From assembly GCF_905220365.1 (NCBI RefSeq), contig NC_061125.1:12169831-12233830 (forward strand): a stretch of DNA of 64,000 bases. The letters are read 5' to 3'. Made by a program: the position numbers and the translations under genes. Shown in pieces: positions 1 to 12,700 of this stretch. The stretch's first letter is position 1. Each line of letters starts with the position of its first letter. The notes beneath the pieces were generated by a model. The model did no database searches. It was given only the letters and a program-made list of their open reading frames with translations, and was not told the origin of the DNA. The DNA is from Vanessa cardui. Taxonomy: Eukaryota; Arthropoda; Insecta; Lepidoptera; Nymphalidae.

Positions 1-108
1 AAATATTTAAGAAAAAAATAAAAAATATTCATATTCAAAAAACGTTTTACAAAGTGAAGTGAAGTGCCCTTTTGTAAAAACCCGCTCATCTTTTGTTTCT
101 TTTTTTAG

Positions 109-2504
109 ATAGTTTAATAACACCATGTTCGAAGACTGATATACCATGTATAGAGAAATCTTTAAATGTTGCGTTTCTGAAAATTTTGGATGGAATACCA
201 GAACTTGGAGTTGAGACCTCTGATCCTCAATTCATTCCGTTTGTTGATGGAGACCTGTCACCTCTGAGGTACAGGCTGTACAATAGTTCTATAACTGGAT
301 TTAAAACCTGCGTTATGTCAAATTTGAAGTAAGTCTTTAATATTTTGCCTTTATTTTTGGACAAAATTATTTTCCAATTAAATATTTATACATATACACT
401 TGTATACATTTGAATTTTATATTTATTTTTATATGTTTTTAAAATACTTTATTGCACAACATATTACACGACAGTTAATGGGTAATAAAGAAACAAAAAA
501 AATCAACACATTTATATTAATTTTATTGTTACTCTGGTCTTGCCTTATGATTGAGCACAAAATTTGTTTTTCCTTGCCCTAAAGAATACCTAATATGAAA
601 TTGTGGTGTACAATAAAGATTAATCATTATTGTAAAACAGTGGCGTGCACTTGCATATCCAGCAGTGGACAAAAACGGGCTGATGATGATGATGATGATT
701 ATTGTAATATGTATTTAATTTAATTATGATGAAAATAATTAACTAAAATATATAGAGGCTACCTTTATTTTAGGAAGCTTTGACAAGCTTCATATTATAA
801 TCTCGAATAATAATACTGTGAAACAAGCATCGCATTTTTACTTTGCTGAGTCATTCAAAATCTAATCATATTAAATTATTATTACAAATTAAATTATAAT
901 GTTTTCAAAATAGAGCAAGCCAAATATTTATGATTTAATATATTTTTAGATTCAACGATGACTTCACGAATGTACAGTGTGACATGAACTGCCCGGAACT
1001 AATGATGGCCGGTCATTACGATCTGACAGGAGAACTTATCTCATTGCCTGTAGAAGGCCATGGAGATTTCACATTTGTTTCACGTAAATACCTGATACGT
1101 TATAATTTTAATGGCATTTTATTGAAGAGTAAATGTCTTAAAGCGTGGATACATTAGTCATATTAAGACATTTTATCATGATCAATATTATAATGCCTGC
1201 TTCGTACTCCTTTTGTCCTCTAATTTATTTGAGTCAGTCTCGTGAGTCAGAGCTTATGTTTCACCAAAGTTGGACCTATGACCACCAAATTACTATCAAG
1301 AACCTAATTAGGTATCATTCATAGTGTATTACATACATATTATATTTCTTTCAGGCGAATATTTACTAAAGTTTAATGTGAAGTTGGAAAAAAAACAAGA
1401 AAGCGATGGAAAAACTCATTTGTTTATTAAAAAGATAAATATCATCGCCAAACCGTTGGTTTCTGCTACATACGACTTTAAAAATTTGTACAACGGTCAA
1501 AAAGATAAAGGTAAGTAATTAATAAATAAGTAAAGACTATATTGATGTGTTCGATGTAACTTTGAATGACTTTAAGGAAAGGATATTACGCCTGTACGAT
1601 ACTTGGGAGAGTCTTTGCCTCGTCACAGGTGTTCTTTCTCAAAATTACTTATTTTTGTTTGTAGTAACTTAGTAAAAAAGTTTGGATCCGTGCATTTATG
1701 TTGCAGTTGTAATTTTTTTGTTTAGAAATAAATATTTATATTACTATGACAGCGCGAATCATACTACCTAAAATTAGGTAGTATGATTCGCGCTGTCATA
1801 AGTATCTTGTACCTACGTTTAATATGAAAAAAAAGTATAGAAAAACAGCAATCTAAATTATTGGAAACGGTAACCATTTAAAATCAGGCGGGTAATTATA
1901 ATCCGTTACGATTGGATGTCATGGGAGTCCGCTGTCAACGTCTTAACTTCGGACTGCAACGAATAATTTATTGACGTAAAAAAATTCGAGAACATTCTAT
2001 CGACCTGACCTGGGATTTTTAATCAGTATCGAAATTAATAAAAAGAAAAGCCGACTTCAAACAAAACACTATTTCAAAACGAAATAATACGTACTAAAAA
2101 TTAAAGAAATAATTATGTATTCAAAATATTTCTTAGACTTCTCCTAAGTGAAATGAAATGAAAATTATTATACTACTTAAAAGTCAATTTAATTTGGAGT
2201 CGGTGTCAGCCAAGAAAACCTACAATATATCTACAACATGCTAACCTCCTCCGTATTGAAGTCGGTTGAAAATTGACACCCATTTTTCGTCAAGTAATTT
2301 TTATATGGAACTTCTATCCTTATAATTTGTTAATATTTGTATTTTCTTATTACAGCGGACAACTTGAAAAACTTTGTTAAACAAAATTGGCAAACAGTCG
2401 CCGAGCTCGTCCAATATCCAATTTGGTCAGCTTCCATGGGAATAATGACTAAAACTTTCAATACTTACCTTAAGCATGTTGCCTTTGAAGATGTTATGCT
2501 TTAA
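109..2504 (+). CDS. JHBP/takeout family secreted lipid carrier, gene 1 (5' partial: exons 2-5)
   Basis: Four coding exons are visible: 109-328, 950-1083, 1355-1510 and 2356-2504 (TAA), all with AG/GT borders. The first exon (signal peptide) lies upstream of the window. Lengths 220/134/156/149 match the other array members, so the full protein should be about 237 aa. Family marks: a Pro-Cys-x6-Cys pair at the mature N terminus, an Asn-Ser-Ser sequon before ITGF, a GDLS segment, SDGKTHLF in exon 4, NLYNGQKD at the end of exon 4, and the FVKQNW motif plus YLKHVAFEDV near the C terminus. JHBP/takeout proteins fold as a long helix wrapped by beta strands and carry hydrophobic ligands in hemolymph or other extracellular fluid; the ligand here is unknown. 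Exon 3 carries an extra Cys (C-x3-C) shared with genes 2 and 3 only. A polyA signal AATAAA lies at 2552-2557. Intron 4 contains a perfect palindrome and a MITE-like repeat. No disabling change is seen. Confidence 0.87.
637..702 (+). mobile_element. LINE 3' end fragment with (GAT)n tail
   Basis: The stretch with 'ccagcagtggac' and 'gggctgatgatgatgat' resembles the extreme 3' ends of RTE-like elements that finish in GAT repeats. It is a short 5'-truncated copy in intron 2 of gene 1. Family assignment is from memory of such tails. Confidence 0.5.
1745..1800. repeat. Perfect 56-bp palindrome (hairpin)
   Basis: Bases 1745-1771 and 1774-1800 are exact reverse complements (27 bp each) around a 2-nt centre. 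The arm begins TATGACAGCGCGAATC. It lies in intron 4 of gene 1. The flanking bases (1744 C, 1801 A) do not pair, so the palindrome ends abruptly. Confidence 0.95.
2040..2275. mobile_element. MITE-like repeat with CCGACTTCAA inverted ends
   Basis: The inverted pair CCGACTTCAA (2051-2060) and TTGAAGTCGG (2256-2265) brackets about 200 bp of non-coding sequence in intron 4 of gene 1. Repeats with 'gaagtcggttg' ends are common in lepidopteran genomes (general knowledge). No target duplication was identified. Confidence 0.45.
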
Positions 2505-3324
2505 TTAAATGAAGTCAATAATATTGTGATTTTATTATCTATTTATGGTTTAATAAACAATATAATAATTGGACAACAATAGCTGTTTTTTGTTATTATA
2601 GTATTTTGTTTTTTGTTGATATGATATCTCAGTCACCGATGTTTAATCTTACTTATATTTTAATTGTCTTATTACGAAACAAGATATATAAGATAAATTC
2701 CGTCATAATACGTTCCAATTATGACAAACGTCTCTTACATTTGCCAAGCTTTAACTTATCATTGATTCAAAACGCACAATCACAAACAACGCACAATCTA
2801 TCAATCACAAATATTTTAATGTTATTAGGCACCAAAGTTAGGATCACCGTCTACATTGAAGTAATTAAAAAAATATATGAGAAAGTATTTTTATGTCTAA
2901 TTTTATAACCCTCTACTTTCTATAAAAAGGATAGAAGGTTTTACTTCATAATATTGCATAAGGAATGAGAAATAAAATTGTGAATACAATCAGTTTGGAA
3001 CCAAGCGATCTATTCACTTGTACCTTTTATTTCTCTACACACGCACGCCACAATCATTTTTCACATGCGTTTATTCAATGTCCAATTCTTAAAGCAACTA
3101 ATTCAAATTATATTTAAGCTTTTTGATAATTTATTTTGATATGTAACAGCTAGTACTCACCCGACAGAAAGACAGAGTTACTTTCCCATTTATAATATTA
3201 ATATAGATTGAAGTAAGAAGTACTGATTAAATATAGGCGAGTAGTGAGGAATGTAATTGTGCTTCTAAGGGTTCGCACTGATCTGGCTAGAAGACAGAGT
3301 AATTATTTGTCCATCTACATACAC

Positions 3325-3605
3325 GAGCTGAGATGGTCCAGTGGATATAACGCGTGCATTTGAACCTATGATTGTGGGTTCAATGCCAGGCAATCACCGC
3401 TGAATATTCATGTGCTTAATTTGTATTTTAATTTATCTCATGCTCGGCGGTGAAGGAAAACAATGAATAGAAATTCTACCACAAGTGTATTTCACCAACC
3501 CGTATTAGAAGAGCGTGGTGGAATATGTTTCAAACCTTCTCCTCAAGGGGAGATGAGGCCTTAGCCCAACAGTGGGAATTTTACAGACTGTTGTTTTTGT
3601 TATTT
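3325..3605 (+). mobile_element. tRNA-derived SINE (family S), diverged
   Basis: The copy begins GAGCTGAGATGG and has a pol III A-box-like start and a B-box-like GGGTTCAA. The body runs through 'gctcggcggtgaagg' and 'cgtggtggaatatg' to 'agcccaacagtggga'. At least eight other copies of the same body occur in this window. The head shows substitutions relative to the youngest copy at 62645. Confidence 0.8.
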
Positions 3606-3689
3606 ATATGTATATATAATCAGACAAATATAATATTAAACTTCCACTCTCTATCCCTTAAAGGATTAAAAGTGATTATTCTCAAAAAA

Positions 3690-3932
3690 GTGGTCACCAT
3701 TACCCATAGACAATGACCCTGTAAGAAATATTAACTATTCCTTACATCGCCAATGTGCCACCAACCTTGGGAACTAAGATGCTTTGTCCCTCGTGCCTGT
3801 AGTTACACTGGCTCACTCACCCTTCAAACCGGAACACAAAAATACAGCGTACTGTTGTTTAGCGGTATAATATCTGATGAGTGGATGGTACCTACCCAAG
3901 CGGGCTTGCACAAAGCCCTCACACCAAGTAAG
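3690..3932 (+). mobile_element. Interspersed repeat family A
   Basis: A non-coding repeat of about 240-290 bp recurs many times here. Landmarks in order are 'cccatagacaatgac', 'aactattccttacatcg', 'ccaaccttgggaac', 'ggctcactcacccttcaaac', 'tgatgagtggatggtacc' and 'gggcttgcacaaagccc'. The short reading frame across it is not a gene. It is probably a non-autonomous element; class undetermined. Confidence 0.75.
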
Positions 3933-4689
3933 TCTATTGAATCGTAGGTTTCTTTATGAATGAATTATTAATTATCGTAAACCTCTTTTGTGGTCTAATA
4001 TAACCCAATAAGAAACAATATTTGGTGTAAAATGACGTACTTACGTTATTTTGTAAAAGAGCAAAAGTATTTATGCAAATAAACTATTTGTCTTATTATG
4101 AAATATTACCGAAAAATTCCAAATTAAAATAGCTAAAAAAGCAGATACAACTAAAGCAAAAAAGAGTTTGATAAATATGAGCAAAGTCAAAGTACGCAGT
4201 AAATAGTACTTAAAAATATATATTATAGACAATATTAGATAAGTAATGACGTCAATCGTCTTATTAAAGTTTTTAACTACCTGTTCACGCTTTTTAGCAT
4301 CTAGATAATATTGTATAGTAAAAAGGTTTTAGTCGGTAGTCGTTTTTTAAAATGTATAATTTTCTGTGGGATTTTATGAAAGCAACAATAAAAGCATCAA
4401 TTAGAGGTGAATAAAATTGATGTTACAAGTTTATTTCATCTATTTATAAAGTAACTAAAATAACCTGTTTCAAACAAAAAAACAATTTAGATTTATCAAG
4501 CAATCTGGTATTCATCGGTATGTATTTTGATCTATATATTTGGGTATTGCTATGTTATTTGATGCAAAAAGAAAATAAATATTACGATTAACGTTTGTCT
4601 TATCCATTAAGAATAACCCTAGCAAATATGCTAAGTAAGGTTGAGTAAACCTGTTTTGTTTGTAACAACGCATTAAACGTTTTCCCAGG

Positions 4690-5100
4690 TGAATCAGGGG
4701 GAGGGTTAGATTAGGTGGGAATCATCAGTGCCCAGGACACTAATACGCCGGAATAACCACAAAAAAACAGTGGCACACTCATTGGCGAGCATCATGGTAT
4801 CGCTTTCGCATCTTACCGTGATACCCTGACGACCAGCCTCCGATGTCTAGGGGGTATTCCCGGGGTACTTAGAACCCTATTAGTCTGCGGGGATATCAAA
4901 GGCAGGGAGAGAAGAAGCGCGTAGCGCTTTTTCATCCTCCACGGTCTTCTTCGACGGATAGGATCTGCAGCTGCCTCAGGCATAACATTTTTATAGAAGG
5001 AACACATTTCCACCAGCATGCCGCGCTACCGAGCAACATTGATGACCCTCGGAGAGAGATCTCCACCAACAGTCAGCGTGTAGTACACCGATTCCACTGG
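4690..5100 (-). mobile_element. GC-rich remnant, probably from a LINE
   Basis: GC content is clearly higher than the flanks. A minus-strand frame of 68 codons (5019-4813) is Arg/Pro-rich. The segment with 'ggtacttagaaccctattagtctgcggggatatc' looks like part of a lepidopteran non-LTR element that I cannot name. No intact domain is visible. Confidence 0.35.
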
Positions 5101-6517
5101 CGCTTTAATATTAGTCAAAAAAATATAAAAAGTAGATAAAGATTTATTCCATTACATTAACAGATATTATTATTTAATTTATCATCAAATTTAACATTCG
5201 ATTGTTTTGAACAAAAATAAATCATCAAAAATTTTGTTTAAGTCACAATAAATATATTATGAACGTGAAATAGGATAATACTGCTTGTGAACATTTTAAT
5301 TACATTTTCCCTAATAGAAAGGGTTTGTCATTAAGGTATTATATTCAACTTTTAAACAGAAAGAATATTGAACATTGCCTTGTTTATATTTAGGCATTTT
5401 AATTTGACACTTCTTGTAAAAATTTAAACTTTGTATCAATAGAAATACTATATTGTGTATCCCAACAGAACAATATTTATTTTAATTATAAACAATTATA
5501 GTAAATTGCAAAGATGATCATTTATTTAAAATGAATTTATTTATTTTTAAGTTGCGTTAAACAACAAATCGTAAAATACGTTAATAATTCCAAATTATTT
5601 TAAGGCGTCAGAATCAAACGAAACAGATGAGTTATCAAAGTGATATATAAACATATTAAACAATAATGGAAAGATTTAAGACTTTCGGGGTACGCCAAAG
5701 GAACTCATATATCTCTTTAAGAATATCGTGCCTATCCACACAACTGCTAAGATTTTAATTAGCACATCAATACTTGAGTATTAAAAAAAATTGCATCAAT
5801 AGCTAGCCGTTAACTTTAAAACCTGTGTTTATAATGCAGTACGTCTATAACGAGTGTCTATTACTGTCATTGGCAATACACAGATATCAATGATTTAAGC
5901 ATTGAAAGAATTGAATCGGAAATTGCATACCTACTGTTATTAAGACCATTAAATAACTTATATTCCAAATTAATCATACAAATATTAAAGTCACCCAGAA
6001 CCAAAGATCTCTTCTTATTTCTCATTAGAATGTGAAATATTGAGTGAAGGCAATCCTAACAAGAGCTACAATGTAATATAGAATGCGCTTCAATAGAGTG
6101 CTTCGAATTAGAAATTATATTGAGGAAAATAGCAAAATGTGTAATTTAGTGCGGAACTGATCTACCACTACAAAGATTTTAATTACATCAGCTGCATGGT
6201 TAGGTAATAATAATTATCAGGTATATTGACTGACTTCGTTCAAGTTTAACAATTTAAAGTCTTCAATATGACCCTCTTTAATATATCACTTATATTATGT
6301 ACTTACATCCGAATGCATTTGAACAGAATAGTCTGAAAAAACCTTTAAAAATAATTGAGGTAAATTATGTAATCGAAAATAGAACAATTTGATTTGTCTA
6401 TATATTTACCAGCTAAACCTGCGGCTTTATTCGTGCGAAATTTATAAAACACATGCTTATAATTTCAAGTTTCTAGGTATTATGGTTTCTGAGAGTTCGT
6501 GATTAATTAGTCTGTGG

Positions 6518-6945
6518 TAGGATCAGAGTGTTGGGCTACAAAGGGGATGACTGAAAGACAATTGCATGTTACAGAGATGAGAATGCTGAGAGGAATGTGT
6601 GGTGTTACGCGAATGGATAGAGTAAGGAATGAGTACATAAGAGGAAGTTGGAAGTGACAGCCGAGCCGATAGCCGAGAAGTTATGTGAAAGGCAGCTATC
6701 ATGGCATGGGCATGTAATGCAGAAGAATGAGGAACATATTGTGAGGAAGGCCTTGAGCATGGATGTGGATGGATAAAGAGGTAGAGGACGACCAAAGAAA
6801 CGATGGATGGATTGTGTGAAAGACGATATGCTTAGAAAGAATGTTACTTGTGAGATGATGTCTGACAAAGGAGTGTGGAAGGAGAAGACATGATGCGTCG
6901 ATCCCAAATAAAATTTGGATAAGGGCAGGAGGATGATGATGGTGA
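6518..6945 (+). pseudogene. 5'-truncated RTE-like LINE, C-terminal RT remnant
   Basis: Translation gives GSECWATKGMTERQLHVTEM then MRMLRGMCGVTRMDRVRNEY, followed after an in-frame stop by QLSWHGHVMQKNEEHIVRKA and GRGRPKKRWMDCVKDDM. This is the conserved C-terminal tail of RTE-clade reverse transcriptases. Only the end of ORF2 is present, and the copy finishes in GAT repeats (about 6930-6940), which fits target-primed 5' truncation. At least two stops interrupt it. Three overlapping open frames on the opposite strand are shadows. Confidence 0.8.
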
Positions 6946-7122
6946 AGTACCACCCACACCACCTAAAACGTACCAACCTTTTGAACTAAGTATTATGTCC
7001 CTTGTCCCGATACACTAAGTCACTCACTCAAACCGAAAAGCAACAGTACAAATCATTGCTTGGCAGTAGAATACATGATGGTACCTACCCAGACGGACTT
7101 GCACAAAGCCTTGCCACCAAGT
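6943..7122 (+). mobile_element. Repeat family A, diverged
   Basis: It retains 'ccaaccttttgaactaag', 'cactcactcaaaccg', 'cagtagaatac' and 'acggacttgcacaaagcc' in the family A order. It directly abuts the RTE remnant. Confidence 0.6.
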
Positions 7123-7475
7123 ACATACACCAACTGTATTAAACACGTATGAAAAACGCTCTGACTGCCCCCGGTCAACCTGTTTACGCATGAGCGCTTT
7201 CCATCTCCATGATAATATATTACAAGTGTTGCTTACAAAAAAATGCCATAATTAAGTGAAGTATAGGTAACATGATCATTTATGTAGTTTATAAAAAACG
7301 TTTATGACGTACTTTCCATAAAAACATATACAAATCTTTGTGATATGACGTGGAGTATCTTTAATATGTTATGAGACTAGGTTCGGTGTGAGGCTTCTCT
7401 TATATTTTACGAAGGCTTATTTAAAACAATAGCTTAGTCTTTTTAAATTGTACAATTTAAAGTATTATTATTTTA

Positions 7476-7505
7476 CTAGCGACCCGACCCGGCTTCGCAC
7501 GGATA
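7476..7505 (-). mobile_element. Helitron 3' tip (type H1)
   Basis: On the minus strand it ends in CTAG preceded by a GC-rich hairpin (reading on +: CTAGCGACCCGACCCGGC then TTCGCACGG). This is the same 3' end as the copies at 44629, 50027, 30832 and 55801. Here it is cut off after about 30 bp by a SINE. Confidence 0.6.
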
Positions 7506-7741
7506 TAATAATATAAATATTGGACAACATCACATACATTATTCTAATCCCCAATGTAAGTAACTAAAGCACTTGTGGTATGGTAAATGAGAAGTAACGA
7601 AGGTACCACCAAACCCAGACCCAAGACAACATAGAAAATTAATGAACTTTCGACATCGACTCGGCCGGGAATCGAACCCGGGACCTCAGAGTGACGTACC
7701 CATGAAAACCGGTGTACACACTATTCGACCACGGAGGGATA
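7506..7741 (-). mobile_element. tRNA-like SINE (second family, B)
   Basis: In reverse complement it starts near CCTCCGTGGTCGAATAGTG and includes the B-box-like GGGTTCGATTCCC. It ends 'gatgttgtccaatattt'. A second copy lies at 15018-15243 on the + strand. The body differs from family S. Confidence 0.75.
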
Positions 7742-8271
7742 TAAGTGAGCCATTTTAAACACGAGTATGAGGGATAGGTCCATAGATCTCGAGGTTTGTG
7801 TTATTGATGGTTTCATAAATAGACATATGTAGTTTCAATTTGTACAAGGTGAAGGTGACCGCTTATCATAAGTTTGATCTTATCATCTAAGGTCTTCCTA
7901 AGAAATATATATTTTTGCATGTTTTTTATGAATAAAATTATTCATATACTATTGTTTTACAAGTAAACATATTTTTATGTTACTGTTGTCTGTTTGGATG
8001 AATACATGCATAATATAATAACTTCCTATCTTCAATTCGACTATGTTTCAATTAATATAATCACTTGTGTTTTTTATATGGTTCCGCTAAATTGAAAAAC
8101 ACATAATTTATTAATTATAACACATTTGCTGTTTTATTAGAAAAGAGACTCCAATGAATAAAGTAATCCTAGTAATCAAAAATATGTAACGAGTTTTTTA
8201 AGTCAAATTAATGCCTAATTGATTTTTATATAAAATATGTTTTAATTGTTGTATAATTTCATTGAATTTCA

Positions 8272-8400
8272 GGTAACTCATCTAATGAAAAGAGAGTACC
8301 ACTACCCATGGATATCCGCAATACCAGGGTAGCAGGTGCGTTGCCGGTCTTTACGAATGTGCATGCTCTCGTAAAGTCCCACGTCGTATAGGTTCGGAAA
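8272..8400 (+). mobile_element. Interspersed repeat fragment
   Basis: It shares 'cccatggatatccgcaatac', 'gcaggtgcgttgccgg' and 'gtgcatgctctcgt' with a widespread lepidopteran repeat. A related minus-strand fragment sits at 32920-33018. It is non-coding. Confidence 0.5.
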
Positions 8401-8956
8401 AAACTAACAAAAGATAGTTCCAAAGAGTAGTATGCTTTAAAAACCGAACCCATTTCGAACATCTAGGATTGGATGAAACTTCGAATTTTGACATGATGTT
8501 CGATAAAATTGAGCAACCTGGAGTAGATGTAGAGTATTCAACTTCTTGTCAAAGGATCAAGCAAATTTGAAAGGGCTTGGTCATCGATTGATTCGAATAA
8601 GCCGCTATGCATTGAAGATGGTGGAATGGAATGGTGAATGGAAGGAACTGTGGAGATAATACAGCACAGATTTTTTTTCACTCTGAATTCACGCCAAACT
8701 CGAGCGTAATAATAAACACAAACAAGCATATGTAAATTCAGCGGTACCTAATTATTACTTTGAAGCCGCAATAAATCGTAAGGATGCACATTGCACGCGT
8801 ACTAACCTCAACCCCCTCTTTTTTGTCCATTCCATAAATAGCAGCTGATTTTCTTTATATATATACATATGGATTTTGAATGTAGTATATAATATAATGT
8901 AGTATAAATTCAACTTATTTTTAATTTATCACAAATAACAAAAATACAATATCCAA

Positions 8957-9236
8957 GAGCTGAGATAGCCAAGTGGTTAGAACGCGTGCATCTTAACCGA
9001 TGATTGCGGGTTCAAACCCAGGCAAGCACCACTATATATATATTCGTGAGGAAACCTGCATATGTCTAATTTCATCGAAATTCTGCCACATGTGCATTCC
9101 ACCAACCCGCATTCGAACAGCGTGGTGAAATATGTTACAAACCTTCTCCTTAATGGGAGAGGAGGGCTTAGCCCAGCAGTGGGAAATTTACTGGCTGTTA
9201 CTTTACTTTACTTTACTTTACTTTACTTTACTTTAC
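8957..9236 (+). mobile_element. SINE family S with (CTTTA)n tail
   Basis: The head GAGCTGAGATAGCC, the B-box-like GGGTTCAAACCC and the full body are present. The tail is seven CTTTA units (9201-9236). TACAATAT occurs before the copy (8945-8952) and overlapping the tail end (9234-9241), a plausible 8-bp target duplication. The open frame across it is not a gene. Confidence 0.85.
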
Positions 9237-9677
9237 AATATGCATAGCCCTGAAAACTTCTGTTTTTGGAATAATTAATTTTAGTTCCTGATGGTAAAAC
9301 GCAAATAACTGTAACCATCTTTATTATATATATATCCTTAATTATAAATATATAAATATACATAAATATATACCAAAAATATGAATAAGAATTTTATTCT
9401 TAATATACCATTATCAAATAGAAATCTATGAAGGATTCTATATATATCATTCAGATTCTAAATATTTCACAAATATTCACTGTATTAAAAATAAATAAAT
9501 AAAAAACAATTCTGTAATACAAAAAAATGCATATTTACACGGAGCCGTGTTTTATCATCTTTGCTACACCAACAATTTCATTTGACGTAATTACATGCAC
9601 ACAGGTATTTTTTTTAATTTTTTATTAGTCACCTCCCCAAACCCCACCCAAAATTGTACATGTACATGTAAAGTACT

Positions 9678-9684
9678 TATAAAT
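9678..9684 (+). promoter_or_regulatory. TATA box of gene 2
   Basis: TATAAAT begins 69 nt before the gene 2 ATG. The same motif sits 52, 70 and 67 nt before the ATG of genes 3, 4 and 5, which supports a shared core promoter. Confidence 0.6.
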
Positions 9685-9746
9685 TACGCTCGTTGCGTTT
9701 AATTACAATAGAATAATTTCGCATCCGAAGAAGACGAACATACAAT

Positions 9747-12700
9747 ATGTATCTCTCATTGTTAATAACTTTTATTTGTTTTTCCGGTGAAGCATTCTCA
9801 AGTAAGTTTCAAAATTATTAATAGTAACTGTTTACCTTATTTTAATTTTTTTTATCTATGATGTGAGTTTATTTTTATATACCTCAAATTGTTTGAGCTT
9901 TTGACGATGACTTGTGTATTTATTGCAATTTTTTTAAGGGGTAATTATAAGATATAATTATTCCTCCTGGATAATTCCATCCATTATCAACAGAGTATTT
10001 TTTTAAAAATAATTTGTTCAATTTATTTATACGCCACAAACTTCAATCGATCTGAATTTCGGTACGCATATAACAGCAGATTTTAATTTCAAGGTCAATT
10101 CTATATATTTTTTTTAATCTGTGGCACGGCTAATCCAATATGAATCGGTTGTAAAAAGATTTTTATTTATTGTTTAATATGCTTTTTAAGATGACCATTT
10201 TTTTTTTGAGAAAAATGAGTTTTGTTGGATGGAGCCCCAAATTTGTTTATTTGTCTAAACTCCATTAAATAAATTTGTATCCATTGTCACTCGTGTCCTC
10301 CTCTTTGATATATTATAAAAAAATAATTCCATTTTAGATTAAAATTACAATATTTATCATCCAAATTACGATTCCTCTATGGGTCTGCGAAAGAAGCAGT
10401 CAATGCGCTAACACCGCATTCAAGCATAAAGCACAAATCAGGGAAAGGATAGAATAAGACTATCGGAAGTCAGGATTAGTCATTTAGGATTTATGAGTCT
10501 TTTCAGTGACATCCATCTTATTAAAGCATTATAATCTATGAAACCACTTACTCGACATGAATATTATATTCATCAAGAAATGTCTGTTATCTTAAACCCT
10601 AGCTTTTGCAGCGAAAGTTTTCCATGAAACATGCATATTGCATGATATGCAATATGCGTGACAAAACATGTGTATGTATAGTAAAATATTTTTTCTGAAT
10701 TATTCAGACCAATAGGAGGTAAACGGAAGTCCAATCGAGACTAGCTTACTACGCAGGGCATTCGTATAGGACGGCCTGAGTGAAGGAATTTTAGGCGCTG
10801 TATTTCAAATTTCGTCTAATAAATAATGACGTGTACTTTCTATTACGATTTTTAGTATATTTTGTTTGAAGATATAAACTAAATTGTAAAACACTATAAG
10901 ACCTCCATGTTACTATTTTTCAGGCAGTCTTTTTTCCCCGTGCAAAAAGAACGACTTTACTTGCATAGAGAACACAGTGAATGATGCATTACCGAAAATA
11001 TTTGATGGAATTCCAGAGCTTGGGATCGACAAATCTGACCCACAATTCGTTTCCGTTATTGCCGCAGATCTCTCTGCTTTAAAATATACGTTTTTCAACA
11101 GCACTATATATGGATTTAAAAGCTGTAAAATGTCAAATTTTAAGTAAGTACCCATGTTTAAACTATGAAAATTCAATATCGAAACTTTTACTATACCCAA
11201 TAAAATCCACTAATTTTAGGAGCATAGCTCATTAACGAACGTAGTATCTTAGATATTGATAAATTGATTTTGTTGTTGTTGTTTTAATTACATTCTTAAA
11301 ATATTTCTTGATTATTTTTATTAGAATCAACGATGACCTAACAAAAGTAAACTGTGAAGTGCACTGTGATTCTCTTATGATGAATGGATTATATGAAATT
11401 AAAGGACAACTTATCACAATACCCATAGAAGGGAAAGGGGATTACGAATTTGAAGGAGGTAAGTGTTTTGTTTTAATAAAAGTAAAATTTTCCGATATCG
11501 GATCATATTTGGCATATGTGATTTTATTGTAAACTAGCAGAGATATATTTACATCCTATAACTTAAACTTCGAAAATCGAATCGAATCGAATTATTAATA
11601 TTTACAAAGACACAAAGACTGACGTCTTTCATTAGCATTTTTTACTCTGTTCTCCTTTTTGATATTTGTCCCTAAATTTTAGTGAAATTTAATTAAAAAC
11701 TATTAATAAAAATACTTTAAACATATTTTTCATATAATTACAGCAAGTTTCCACGTCGACTTTGACATCAAATTGGATAAAGTAAAGGGAAGTGATGGAC
11801 AAACACATTTCTTTATTAGAAAAATAACGTTCAAATCCAAGCCGCTTACTCCAATCAAATTTAACTTTAGAAACTTATTCGATGGCAAGAACGATTTGGG
11901 TAAGTATATATATAGTAATATAAGTTATTAAAAACTATATTTCAGCCTCATCGAATGTAAATAGAGATAAAATAAGTGGCTAAACTGTCAATAGCTGGTA
12001 TTATGTTCGCCATTGGTACACTTTATACTTTTCACTTTCAGTACAAAAAGTATTTTTGATATTATGAATGTTTGTTTAAGCTAGAAATATACTAAGACAT
12101 TTAATTTTAATTGCACAAAGAATTATAACAGTACCCGAGATCACAGTGAAGTTCCGTTAATTTTAATATTATGAACCAATACAATAAGTGCCTGGTAGAC
12201 GTATACGTGGCCTATTCCAATGGAAGAAAGAATAATTATAAACAAACTAATATTTCAGCGATTCATGCGATTTGTTAATAACTCTTCTTTCCGTTAATAA
12301 CAATAATGAACATCATAGATGAATTAAGCTCTTTACCAATGATATCGCGACAATTTACTGTTAAATGCTGTTTATTTGGCTTTTTCTTGTTTTGTTTGGA
12401 ATAGAGTATAAATATGTATAAGATGGTAATAAATATGTCAAAGTCAGGTAGATGATACAATAATTGATAATACGATTACTGAAATACAAGTTATTTATTG
12501 GTTGACATATCCTTCTTTGAAGCAGCAATAAATTCAGGTATTGTATAAGGATGCTTAATGACTCGTAGAGTAAAACGGATTACTTACTCTAGGAAGCGCA
12601 TGAAACTGTAATTTTCTGGTGTAATCACTCTTGCGTCACACTTTTATTTAAAACATGCATAGACAAAATTCTTTCAGTTCATATATTTTTATTTCGTGTT

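Larger units (their letters stand above)
2558..9677. other. Intergenic region between genes 1 and 2
   Basis: About 7.1 kb with no gene I can defend. It holds SINEs at 3325-3605, 7506-7741 and 8957-9236, repeat family A copies at 3690-3932 and 6943-7122, a GC-rich LINE-like remnant at 4690-5100, an RTE C-terminal remnant at 6518-6945, a Helitron tip at 7476-7505 and another repeat at 8272-8400. I see nothing in 2560-3320, 3960-4680, 5110-6510 or 7745-8270. Confidence 0.6.

Noticed and set aside
3753..3947. 64-codon ORF with Cys-rich start
   Set aside because: It lies wholly within repeat family A, which recurs at many other sites here.
6523..6976. Three overlapping minus-strand ORFs of 87-123 codons
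   Set aside because: The plus strand holds an RTE C-terminal remnant in the same place; the minus frames are its Ser/His-rich shadows.
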